Of a stretch of DNA of 64,000 nt, positions 1 through 11,700 are shown piece by piece (positions within the stretch are counted from its first letter, which is position 1; each line of letters begins with the position of its first letter). The notes under the pieces are model-generated. The model was not told where the DNA came from and made no database searches. It worked only from the letters and a program-made list of their open reading frames with translations. Made by a program: the position numbers and the translations under genes. Location of the stretch: contig JARUPZ010000019.1 in assembly GCA_031213475.1 (NCBI GenBank), forward strand, positions 4,200,901-4,264,900. The letters run 5' to 3'. Origin of the DNA: Nereocystis luetkeana (taxonomy: Eukaryota; Sar; Phaeophyceae; Laminariales; Laminariaceae).

Positions 1-900
1 TGGGGGGGGGGGGATCTCTTTCTTGATCTCGGAGTTATTGAGAGTACCTGTATTGCTGCAGACTAACAGCGAATATTACGTTCGACCTTTCAGTTTAGAA
101 CCCATAATACCCTCTACTCTGGTTATTGTCAAACTCATGTAATTGCTGCCCGGCAGAGTATACCCCGGCCGCCGGGGGGACGTGCGACGCAGACGTGGAA
201 AAATACGTGCTCGGGGAGCGGTGGGCTACACCTGCGACCCTGATAACGGTGTTTACAGCGGTATGAGGCGGCCGGTGACAGCATTTTTCGCGGCTTCAAT
301 GTGGTGCGGGTTCTATAGAGTAGTTACTACGACGACCGAGGGTTTAGTAACGCTGACTAAGATGAATATATACGATTCTCCATATTCTCCAAAATAACCA
401 ACGCGCAAAAGTTGACGACAGTTGTGAAAGTTCTGCTGCGCGAGGTCCTACCAATAGCTTGAATACCTCATTTTTGTCGACGGTGTCCGCATTTTGTTGG
501 TGCGTCGGTCGACACCGTTGGTCAGTCCGTCAAAAATGCGCCACACAGGCTTTTGCTGGAGAAACAAAACGTGACGTGAAACATCAGTGTCGCATCTTGT
601 CGCGAGCGACTTTTTTTAATACTATTGGCACGAGCACCTACTTGGGTGGCAACAAGCGCAGCGATGGTGGGCCTCTTAGCAGGGGCACCCACGTTTCACA
701 GGAGACCAACTACTTACCGAAACCATAATCGGGTACGTTTGGCAGCAGTAATGGAATTGTTTCCTTATTTGGTTTCCCTCGGGCTTCCTTCTCGTTTCCG
801 GGAAGCTCATGTTAACATACATTGAGTGCATGCTGACATTGGGGGATGCTCTCATACTATAGGCTGTCATGTAGCGGCCATTCAACGGTGTTGGCGTGCT
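1..900. other. No supported gene; G-tract at left edge
   Basis: The window opens in a G-tract of about 12 bases. The rest is mixed-composition DNA with short open frames on both strands but no convincing domain, splice pattern or repeat that I recognise. Confidence 0.5.
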
Positions 901-901
901 G

Positions 902-1160
902 CTTGTTCGCTCATATGGTCCCCCTCCCTAGTCGTGCGTTGTTTTACTCAGATGGTTCACTCCACTTCCGACTCTCTCATGGGGTGGTATTTTATCGTGG
1001 CCATCTCCACTTGATTTCCCTTTTTCTACCCAAGGCAGAAAAAGCGAAAATACGACGTCTGGCGGGACTCGAAACCCGGACTTTATTGTTCGAAAAATCG
1101 GGATAAACCACTGAGTTACTAAGTCAGCGCTGACTAGGGAGGGGGGCCATATGAACGAGC
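902..1160 (-). mobile_element. Family E element: inverted ends plus tRNA-like core
   Basis: The left end (GCTCATATGGTCCCCCTCCC) is matched in inverse by the right end near 1130-1158, giving imperfect inverted termini of about 26 bp. On the minus strand the interior reads like a tRNA-derived head: an A-box-like stretch with CTCAGTGG near 1095-1105 and a B-box-like GGTTTCGAGTCCC near 1064-1076. A second copy follows 340 bp away. It could be a tRNA-derived SINE with fold-back ends or a MITE that captured a tRNA pseudogene. Confidence 0.5.
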
Positions 1161-1248
1161 AAAAGAAGAATATTTGGCATCGATACGGCCCCCCGCCGAT
1201 AGCGCCCTCCGAGGTTGATCAGGCCCCTAATCAGCGCCTGGTTTTTCG

Positions 1249-1415
1249 TTCATACGATCCCCCTCCCTAGTCGTGCGTTCGTTTACTCAAGTGGTTCACT
1301 CCACTTTCGACTCTCTGGCCAAGCGTTCTTTTATCGTGGTTCTCTCCAGTTGATTTCCCTCTTTTCACCCTCGGCAGAAAAAGCGGAAATACGACATCTG
1401 GCGGGACTCGAACCC
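1249..1415 (-). mobile_element. Family E element, second copy, truncated
   Basis: It matches 908-1079 closely, from the CCCCCTCCCTAGTCGTGCG start to GGCGGGACTCGAACCCC at the end, so the two form a direct repeat. The minus strand has a B-box-like GGGTTCGAGTCCC. The inverted right end of the first copy is missing here. Confidence 0.6.
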
Positions 1416-4089
1416 CAATAAAATGCGCCTTTTTTGTCGGAGTCGGTTGGACGGGGTACGAGCGCGTTCGCATACTTCACCCACAACAAAGCATGAGCTG
1501 CTGAAGGATCTGCTTGCCGACGCCGCCCGTATCAGACTCCCCACATTACAACGGTATGTAAAAAACTGGGGAACAATTGACTACGCCCGTGGACCAATAC
1601 ACACCACAGCCAACCAAAATACATCAAGTGGCAGACTTAATGCTTTGTCATGCGAGTATAGCTCATTAAGGATTGCTATCCTGCTACCCAGCAGTAGCCA
1701 CTCGTCGCCTACGTATCGAGCCACTGATCGGGGGGCATGGTCGCTTGCAGCGAGTAGCCTCGGCAGCACATCCCGCCCCAGACCGTCTCCCAGCGACTTG
1801 GGGTCATTTTTTTTTATATTTTCATGTCATATATTATAACGTTACGTGCTGCCTGCTTAATGCTAGGGAGTACACACAGATAGTTTTTCGTCTTCGTTTT
1901 CAATCCTTGTGGTAGAAAGCACCACAGAAACCGTTCCGAGGAGTGCTCACTCACCGGCCACGGACATCTCTCTCCCAAAAACGCTACCCCCCTCCCTCTC
2001 CCGACACGCTTATGATAACGACATGAATGGCAGGATTCATCCCCCACTTTTCGGCTGGTCTACAGAGCTACTCTGTACTATGTCCATGTATAATGGACCT
2101 GCTTCGTATATAATGTATGTATGCTGTTGCGATGTCAGGCTGCGTTTTTCAACCTATACCGCACGAACATCAGAACCGCAGCTTTCAAAATATTATACGT
2201 ATTGCCTGCCTATCATTAGCAAACCCCAAACCCCCGAAATGGCACGCCATACGCGTACGTACCTCCCCGCTGACCAACTGGAAATCCTTGCTAAAATCAA
2301 ACTGAGCAGTCGGGAGGCCTTTCGGCACGCGCACACGCACGCATAAAAAAGCACGCAGGGTACAACGCGGTATACTCATAAAAAAAAAACGATGGTCGAT
2401 TGGCGCCCTTGCTATACACCGCTTCAAAGTAGTAAGCACACCAAAATAAATTCACCTAACCCGGTACACATATAAGTCGTAGAGCTATTTCGAAGTTCAA
2501 CTAGTAGTGACACCCTAAATCCACCCCAATCCAATCATATCAAAATCCCAATCCAGTATACAGAGTAGTAGTAAAAATTCACGGAAAACGGTACATGCAA
2601 CACGCAATGGAAAGCCCGTTTCATCCACACAACTATATACCAGGTACTATATAGTTCTGCTATGATAGAGAAGCCGCAAAAGGAGGGCCTTGCCTCTAAC
2701 AACGACGTTTATTGGGCTATATGCTTCACTCAAACCTTCAGACACGCTTTACCTTCTAGACACCGTCTTGTGCGACTGAGCTCTCGAACGAGCCAATCAC
2801 ACCTTACAAAATACTTTTTCCAGGTCGTACAAAAAACATTACAAAAAAACCGTGCTCGCGTTCGTTCTGCGGGTGGCAGAGCTCACTCCCCCCCCCCCCC
2901 CCCCGCCCCCCCTCTCGTACCCACACAGCAAACCCCTTCGCCTCTCATGGGAAAAGGGCCGCATCGATACATGTTTTACTGCTTATTACTGTACCTACGT
3001 AGTATCATATATACCTGCTACTCTTTTAGTGCTTTTTAACTGCTGCTGTGTTACCACATCAACCCACCCCCGCCCGCCCAAAACACACATTGTCAAACAT
3101 GAAAAGTCGATGAAGAAGGTTTCCGAAGGTGTGCTTAAGCGTGAGGGTGAAGCTAGTCAGGAGCCATGGGGGGAGAACACGCGCCCTATGTAAATTCACC
3201 ACACGGCTGCTTCGTAATGCACAGTTCAGTATGACGAGGACGTGTTTTGTCTAAACCGCCTTCTATGGCCGCTGTTGGCATACACCACATCGGCACTCGT
3301 CATAGCGACTAGCGCACCGCAACAACAACAACAGCAAAAGAGAAAACGGCACCTGCCGCCGAATGAAAAAAACAGCAACAAGCAGATAACCCCCCCCCCC
3401 CAAAAAAAAAAAAAGAAGAAGAAAATCCCAAACCGCAAAAAACGTGAAAGTGCTCTTCTAGGCGCGGGGCAAATAAGCCAGGCGCGCACCGCAGCGCTTA
3501 TTTTTTTCGCGTGCATGGCACACGCCACGCACCACAGGAGGACACTAAAAATATAACCGGTACCTCTGTAAAAAACGAACGAACCAAACAAAAAAACGAC
3601 CAGACTATTATATATCATGGCGTCTGCATACATACGCAGGCATACCCTATCAACAGTATGCCTTACTATATAACGTACAGCAGTACATATCACCTTGAGC
3701 AAGGACCGTTACTAAAACCAGAAAACGGCCGCCGGCCATGGGCGAATTGAAGGATCGACATCGACGTAGGTCGCCGGTCACGACCTTCGTGGCGGGGTCA
3801 CGCTCTCGATCCATAACCGCGAGGTGGATATCATCAGCGTGGGCGCGGGGCGCCGGGGGAGTTGTTGTCGGTATGGATGGCGGAATATCGAAGAAGGAAG
3901 GGCGGAGCGGGGCGGGGGGGGGGGGGGGGGCGGGGGGGGGGGGGTGGGGGATGAAAATGTTCCTGGGTTGGCCGCGCTTCTAGTCCCGAAGCTCGAGAGT
4001 GAGTGCTGTGGCCCTGAATGGTTTCCGGTCCGGCAACGTTAGGACGTGCATGACGCCAGACGCAGACGTCTGTCCGTTGGCGCTAGCTG
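1416..4089. other. Intergenic, downstream of the KH gene; no supported gene
   Basis: This stretch holds C-tracts near 2888-2910 and 3391-3400, an A-rich stretch near 3401-3425, a G-tract near 3914-3950 and one TACCAGGTA at about 2638. Open frames here are short or driven by low complexity. A frame at 1423-1839 with a plausible-looking middle (HELLKDLLADAARI) has no partner exon and no recognisable family. Confidence 0.5.
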
Positions 4090-4149
4090 TTACCGCCTCG
4101 GTCTCTCTGCGAATGCTTCGATCTTTTGCGAAACCAGGTGCTGCGCCAT
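4090..4149 (-). CDS. KH gene exon 7: last KH3 helix and stop
   Basis: The acceptor is CAACCACAG. The exon encodes MAQHLVSQKIEAFAERPRR and then TAA. This completes the KH3 C-terminal helix after the SGAPMATQ of exon 6, in phase 0. Only 60 nt long; identified by its fit to the family's final helix. Confidence 0.85.
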   Translation of the reverse strand: MAQHLVSQKIEAFAERPRR

Positions 4150-5619
4150 CTGTGGTTGAAGTTATAGGAGGAGGAAGGGAGGTGGAGGGGGGACGGGACG
4201 GGACGAAAAGAGCACGTGGTTATCGATTGAGGGGCGGGGGAGGGTGCACGCAGAAGGAGGTGATCGTGGGTTGATGCGCGTCGGGTGTGCCGGGGACTGA
4301 TCGTCAGGAGGGTTAACTGGCATTCCCGTCAGGGGTCTTGGTGTCGATCGGCCCGCCTAACCGGTCCGGCGAGACACCTAACTCTTTCTACGGTTAATTA
4401 ACTGCACGCGCTGCCAAAAACGTTGGGAGGCAGGCACGCGTCTAAAGCGCCATGCATCAAAGCTTGCAGAAGACGAAGATCAGGGTCTAGCGATAAGAGT
4501 TCACGCAATACAAGGGCGCATTTCTTCCACGTACTGTTGGTTTGAAGAGATAATACACAAGGTACTAGCCTATATTCAGTCTGCGGATTACTGTTTAGAA
4601 GTTGAGCGCATCAAAGTTCCGGTTGATGACAAGCCTGAAAGTATACCTGTTGAGAGACAAGGCAGAAGATGGTGGACATTTCATCGAGATGGGTCATTCA
4701 CCCCCCCCCCCCCCCCCCCCCCCGACACAGGAAAGATAATCCCGGTTCTGTTGCGTTCGGCGCAGCGATCCAAGGCCGATTTTAGCGAAGTAGATAAGAC
4801 CCCGGAGAATGTTCCTCACGACAATTTGTCCCTTCCAACCAACAAATCGTACCAGGCTGGGCGGAAATATAAGGATCGTTTTAGACATTAGTATGACTAC
4901 CAAGCGGTTCTTATATATATATGCCCAGAGTGGTATGGCTGAGTAGGCGAGTAGGCCATCCCTCCTAAACCAACACTACACGGCCAACGTTATTCACCTG
5001 AGTCGCCATCGGTGCCCCCGAGATAGTCAGAATGCGGTTCTCTGTGCCGGGCAAAAATTCGTCCCGCTGACTCACGATAATCCTCGCCCCGGTAGTTGAC
5101 TGCAGCTCGCTGATCGTCGCTCCGCCGGGCCCCAGTATCGCCCCGATCATGTTGTCCGGAATCCCCACAGTAACCGTGGTCAACGGCGGGCACGCCGCTA
5201 TCGCCGCCGCGACCGGATTGCTCATCTGCTCAAACTGAAACATCGCTTGCTGGGGCGGAGGGGGCGGCATGGCCATGAAGCCTCCGGGCGACCCGTCGCA
5301 GCCCCCCGGTACCGTGGGAATACCGCCGGCCATGATGGGAGACTGCATCCCGGGGTGGAATACGGCGCCGGGGGGGGCTTGGAAGACGGTGGGAGGAGGG
5401 GTGCCGTACGCCATCGCCATCCCATGCATGGGAGGGGAGTGCGTCAGCGGGACCATGGGGGTCATTGTCTGCAGGTGCTCTGGGTTGGCCATCATCGGCC
5501 CAGCGGGGCCCATGGATGGCATGGGTATTGTCGCCGGGGATATCGGCGACCCTGGCTGCGGCGGCACGGCCGGCCGGAGCGGCCGCGGTGGAGACGCAGA
5601 CGATATTTGCTGTTGCGGC

Positions 5620-5671
<52 letters not shown>

Positions 5672-5752
5672 GCTGTTGCTGTTGCTGGTGCGGCTGTTGT
5701 TGCTGCTGCTGTTGCTGGTGCGGTTGCTGTTGCTGTTGCTGTTGCTGCTGTG

Positions 5753-5792
<40 letters not shown>

Positions 5793-8700
5793 ATGCGGTT
5801 GTTGCTGGTTCGGTTGCTGGTTCGGTTGTTGGTGCGGTTGTTGCTGTTGTTGTTGTTGCTGCGGGTGCGGTTGTTGGTGCTGGTGGTGCTGGTACTGGTA
5901 GTGGCGATGCTGCTGCTGGTGCTGCTGTTGGTGCTGCTGCCGCTGCCGCTGCTGGTACGGCTGATGCTGCTGGCGCTGCTGGTGCGGCTGGTGCTGCTGG
6001 GGCCGGTGCTGCTGGTGCTGCTGCTGCGAATCCTGGTGAAACTGGCGTGGGTATGGCGGGCGCTGCTGCTGCTGCTGCTGCTGCTGTCGGAACGGGTGAT
6101 TCTGCATCTGGAACCCTCCGACCCTGCCCATGTTGGGGCCAACCATCCCACCCGTCATTCCTCTGTTGACGGAAATCACGGGTGCGGGCAACGTCGAAGG
6201 TGGCACCACCCGAAGGCTTCCCCTGCCCCCCCCTGCCGACTGTGTCGGGGAATTCGACGTGGCGCTACCGTCAGCGACAACAACGACAGCGCCGGCGCCG
6301 GCAACGGAAGCCTGAAATGCACCGGCCGGCGGCGGCATACCTCCCCCTCCAGGAACACTTGCGGAGGGTACGTCCACGGGTTTTACGAGAGCGTCGGTAG
6401 GGATGGTGTCGGAAGCGGCAGCCGCCTTGGCGTAGTTGGTGCCGTGACCCCGGTAGTTGACGCTCAGGTTCGAGAAACGGGAGAGGACTGGCTCCTCCAG
6501 TAGCCTGTCCACGAGCATCTCGACCGCCTGGACGGGAATGTCGGTGGTCGAAAAAAGCGCGCACGTGTATGTATACCAGGTACGGGTGTTAGTTGACACC
6601 GCGGCGATATCATACATGGTAGTCGACTAAACTATAAAAATAGTGGGTGTACATATCGAGCGTTCACGCTTGCAGCTATCGCCCTCGAGAAAGGATGACT
6701 GAAAAAGAGAGACTACCTGTACGCTCTTCGTGGGCGGGAAGGAAGGTCAGGAGGGTAGGGCGGCTAGGAGCGCCGGGCGGTTTTCGCATCGGTAGCAAGC
6801 GCAAAATAATGTCAATCGAAAGGTCGAAGACATACCTCTGCTAATAAACGTCGAAACGCGTGTGTTGACCGAAGTCGTTCAGTGCCCTGACGACGAACGT
6901 CGTAGCTCTTATAATACATAATATATATATATATATACATATTTAGCCCCTAGCGTGAACATATCTTGCAGTCCCTTGCGCCGGTTCTACCAGGGGATTG
7001 ATGAACCTCGGAGCGTGTTATCGGCGAGAGGCTGTATCGACCCCCAAGGTACTAATTGTGTTCGTAAATAGAGGATAAGCCACTGAGCCACTCAGTCAGC
7101 TCTAACGGAGAGGTCTATAGCAGGTAGTGCTACATGACCAACAGGTTCCTTCATATTACCATTCATTGCCTCAAGCTAACCGCACTAAACGATGTGCCGT
7201 AGAGGGCGGCGGTAACCGCCTCGTCCATACACTAGCTGGGTAGGTGCTGAAGGTGAAACAGACGCCACGGAGTTATGTCCCAGTCCGGTCATTCCAACGT
7301 ACCTACATATTTCGCATCATCTACCCCCGCTAGGAGGCTTGCACCACCCGCGGGCACCGACACTTCGTTGAAAAACAAAAACCGTGTAACACCGCAAGCG
7401 ACGCCAGGCTCGAAATGTGTTTCATGTTCGGCAGGGAAGGGGGCGAGTGTCGTTAACTAACTTCAGTACTAAAAACAAAACTATTATGTTTTGGTACAAA
7501 AGTCCAGGCAAAGTCTCTCAACGATCTACAGCAGTACATTACTTGGACAACCCATGAACAAATCCCAGGTCCAACCCATAGTTTGAACTCAATTCCGCAA
7601 AAAAAAACAAAAAAAAACTCGAAATGAAATTGTCGGAAAGGTGACTAAAAAGACACCAAAAAATAATGCGCCTGCGACAGGCAACAAAAAAAAACAATTG
7701 CCCGCACATTTAAGGATCCGCACATGCCAGCTTTTTTAAGGTGAGCTGAGCGGAATTCTGACGAAAAGGGTACGCCAGCGCAAAACATGTTACCAGGTAC
7801 CACCCAATATTCACCACCTAAAACCATGAACTGCACCATGGTCCATTCCATGGGGCACATATTTTCCATGGATTGCACCATGGAACATATCGTGGTTATC
7901 CATGGTTGGGTCCATGGCGTGCCCCATGGTCTCGTCCAACTCGAGTAGAACACCCAAATTTCTCAACTCCCAATCGCGACTGCAAGAACAAAAACTCAAA
8001 ACTATCCTGGTCTATAATTTCAAGTAGTGTTGTCACACAAGCAAAGCGGTTGTAACCCCCGCCCCCCCCCCCCCCCCGTCCCGAAAGTGCACCCACCCGT
8101 TTCGGGGGCCATCGTGTTCGGAGTCAGACAGATAAGACACTTCCAGCATGTTTTTTCTGCGGTGCAGTATATATAGTAGGCAGTAAACGCGTTAATTGCT
8201 GTATGTCACACCCCGACGTTCGTGTCTTTTAGGGCAACCTAAACCGGTCAAATTCCAAGTAATTTGTCCCCGAGACGGGACTGACTGCAGCTTTCGCCCC
8301 AGAAAGCGTTGATTCACGCGACAACACAGCTGCTATTACGGGGGGTCATATTACGAGGGGTCATAGTCAATAGGACCTATGGTATACACAAAAACCTATA
8401 TATATATATATATTCCTATACTCACAAGATTTGGTCCTATTCACTACCAGGTATGGTCCCCCGTAATAGAAAATAGGACCAAATAGTGTTACTAGAAATA
8501 GGTAAATATATACCTGGTAGGTTGATGTGCGTACCATGGGTCCTATTTACTACGGTCCCCCGTAACAGCGTTCATGAATAGCTGCAGAGCCGGGCCGGCC
8601 TGGCCTAGCCTCCCTCACCTTGTTCGCCGCCGTCAGTTTACCCTGCACCGTGACCATCCTCTCGTGCACCCTGATCTCGGCCTTCTGCCCGAGGGTCACC

Positions 8701-11700
8701 TTTGCGCCCGAGGCCTCGAGGAGGGCGGTGATGTTAGCCCCCTTGCGCCCGATCACCAACCCGCCGGCCGTGAGTGGGATGAGCATGCGCTGCGGGAGGG
8801 GGAGCGGGTTGGGACAGGGACAGCAACGCGTTTTTTTTTTTTTTTTTTCAGCGGAGGCATGATTTGAAAGGGTCGGACAATCTGTCACATACATGCCGTG
8901 CAATAATCGGTAGCTATGTTCCACGGAATGGAGGCATGATAGCGGGGGAAACGAAGCGGTGAGCCGTGCAGCGCACGTGGTGCATGCCGTCGAATGCGCC
9001 GCGCCTATCATGGGGCTACGGCAGTATGAAAGAAGCACTCACTGCTGTCACGGCTATTATTAATGGTATTGCGGGGGACCATAGTTAATACCAGGTACCT
9101 GGTAGGACCCAATATTGTGAGTAAAAATGGTTAAATATTCTTGTACAGGTTTTTATGTATATCATAGGTCCCATTAATTATGGTCCCCCGTGATAGTAGC
9201 AGCCCATGGCGTCACACCGCGAACTTTTGAATCAGAGGCAACATCGTTTAAAGTTGTCATAGTTGTCACATTGATGGGGACGTTTTTCCTTCAGAATAAA
9301 GATGTTGTATCGTTCGCGTTGTGGCCGGTGTAGTGCCTCTCTGTGGTCGGTGTTGATGAGGTTGCACGAAAGTGACGACACAAATGAGTAGAAAAAAAAG
9401 AAAACGTGGAGAAACACGCATGGTTGGAGGGTGCCCGCTTGTTGCCAAAGCCGTACCTAGAACCGCAGTCCCGTTTCGGGGACAAACCAGTCAAATTTCG
9501 AGTAGTTTGTCCCCAAAACGGGACTGCGGTTCTAAAGGGGTTTTAAATGGTAATATTATTACTATTAATACTAACTTATTCGATGCCACCGGTATTAAAT
9601 AGTAGAGGTTACAACTTCTTCGACCACTATTAATACTGCTGTTGTATGGTTGTCGCAGACTGTTCACGAGACGAACACTACTATTAAATATTATTAATAA
9701 TAACCCCACACGTTCTTAAAAATTACTGTACTTGATTGGCTTGGGGTAAGATTTTTCGGGAGATGAGACCGCAAGGTAAAATCGGCTCGTCACGAGAAAA
9801 AAAAATACGTGCTTGCTTGTGGGAACTACAGCAGTAGTAGTAGTATGGTCAGTTTTGAAAGAGTAGACCATGTGTAAAGAAAATACTATACCAGGTAATA
9901 CGTATAAGGCGTTGTCACGGGGTGGCCTTTTGCTGTATCAGTAGTTTAAAATAGTGCAGTGTACATAATATATGCACCTAAATGTGAGTGTAATTGCATG
10001 CAATTGCAAGTAAGTGCTTTGTCCCCACAGCGGGAGTGCAGTCCCACTACTACTATTACGGGGGACCATAGTTAATAGGACCTATCGTATACATAAAAAC
10101 CTATATATTTAACCATTTTTACTAACAATATTTGGTCCTATTAACTATGGTCCCCCGTAATACTGTAAATACTAAATGCACGCCACCACTCACTGCTGTT
10201 CTGTGCCAGGCCCCGTGTAGTCGTGTCGCACAAAGCAGCGACCCTCAACCGTATGCAAGCGTCCAATAAACGGTGACGTAACCCTCTGCCTATTACGGGG
10301 GACCATAATTAATAGGACCTGTGGTGTACATAAAAACCTATATATTTGACCATTTTTACTAACAATATTTGGTCCTATTAACTATGGTCCCCCGTAATAG
10401 TGCAGCCTAGACTGGTACTACTACTTTGTGATTCACTATGAATAGGAGATGCACAGGAAGAAGCGATGGAGAGGAGGGAAGAGGTGGCAACTGCTGTACT
10501 CTCGCACTGTTGTTCAACAGAACAACAGAAATACTTCGTGCATACCAGGTAAATACTTCGTACATAATTAGTACATAATTAGTATATACCTGGTATATAT
10601 ATATATATATACCTGGTCTATGGTTCAAATGTTCAAGAAGAGTGTAGCGCTTGTGGACATAGCAGCTGCATATGGTTGTGCACACCAAGTATATAAAGAC
10701 CGCTCGCTGCGGGGAAAGCGAGCGGTGGAGGGAGGGTGGCTCAACCAGTATTGAGACCTACCTACGGTGGATGAAACAATAATAGTGTGCAAGTTGCCCT
10801 ATACGGGGCTAATTTTGCTTCAAATACATATAAATACCTGGTACGAAACAGCAGTGACTCGACCCAGAATCAGCGAAATGGTTGATGATGCACGCAAACG
10901 CCTCATTAATCTTCTTTCCGAGAAATGTCCAAAGCGGTGGGTTAGGGTTATTCGGCTGGTCTTCAGCAGAAGTAGTACCATAGCAGATTTTTTCGACAGG
11001 GTCACGTATTTTCTTTCAATCATTTCGGCGAAGCGAAGTCAGATCGAAATAAAACGGCTCATTTTGAAATACTACTATTAATACTGTAATCACCGACCTA
11101 TCGAACAGTTCCTGGATAATTCCTGCCATTCTACCGGCTATAACCCCGCCACATTCTATTTCCGCCAAATATATACCGATGAACCACCAGTTGATCACGA
11201 GTTTTTTTCTTTCAAAATGTAAGACAAATATATGACATGAAGCAAACAGCCTTCATTCAGGGTAACAGGGTCGTTCGTGTCTATGTGCGTTTTTTTTCCG
11301 GTATCATATCGGTATCGTATCGATATCGTATTATCGTTCGGCATCCAACACTACCTGCCTCCTGTACATGCCATAGGCATGGATATCGAATAGCACTTCA
11401 CGCAAAGCAACGAACATCAAGGTACGGTCACAAAAAGGCCGTACGAGTACAACATCAGTAGTCGCATATGGTCCCGCGAACGTTCTGTGGGCCTTTCCAG
11501 AAAAAAAAATCTCGGGACTCTCTTCTCACTTTTTTACCGCACCAAAAATTTCAACCTAAAAAAAAATGACCTGTTGATTGTACTCAAGAACACGACCCAT
11601 GAGATCCATCGTAGACTGAGGAGTTCCATGTTGAAAAGGGATTCTGGTAGTAGCGTATTGGGATATCGGGGTAATGTGGGCCCTCCAATGCCACTCGTTA

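Noticed and set aside
5247..6503. Plus-strand frames of 418, 234 and 174 residues rich in Leu, Ala or Cys
   Set aside because: All are antisense or out-of-frame readings of the CAG/CAA repeat in KH exon 6.
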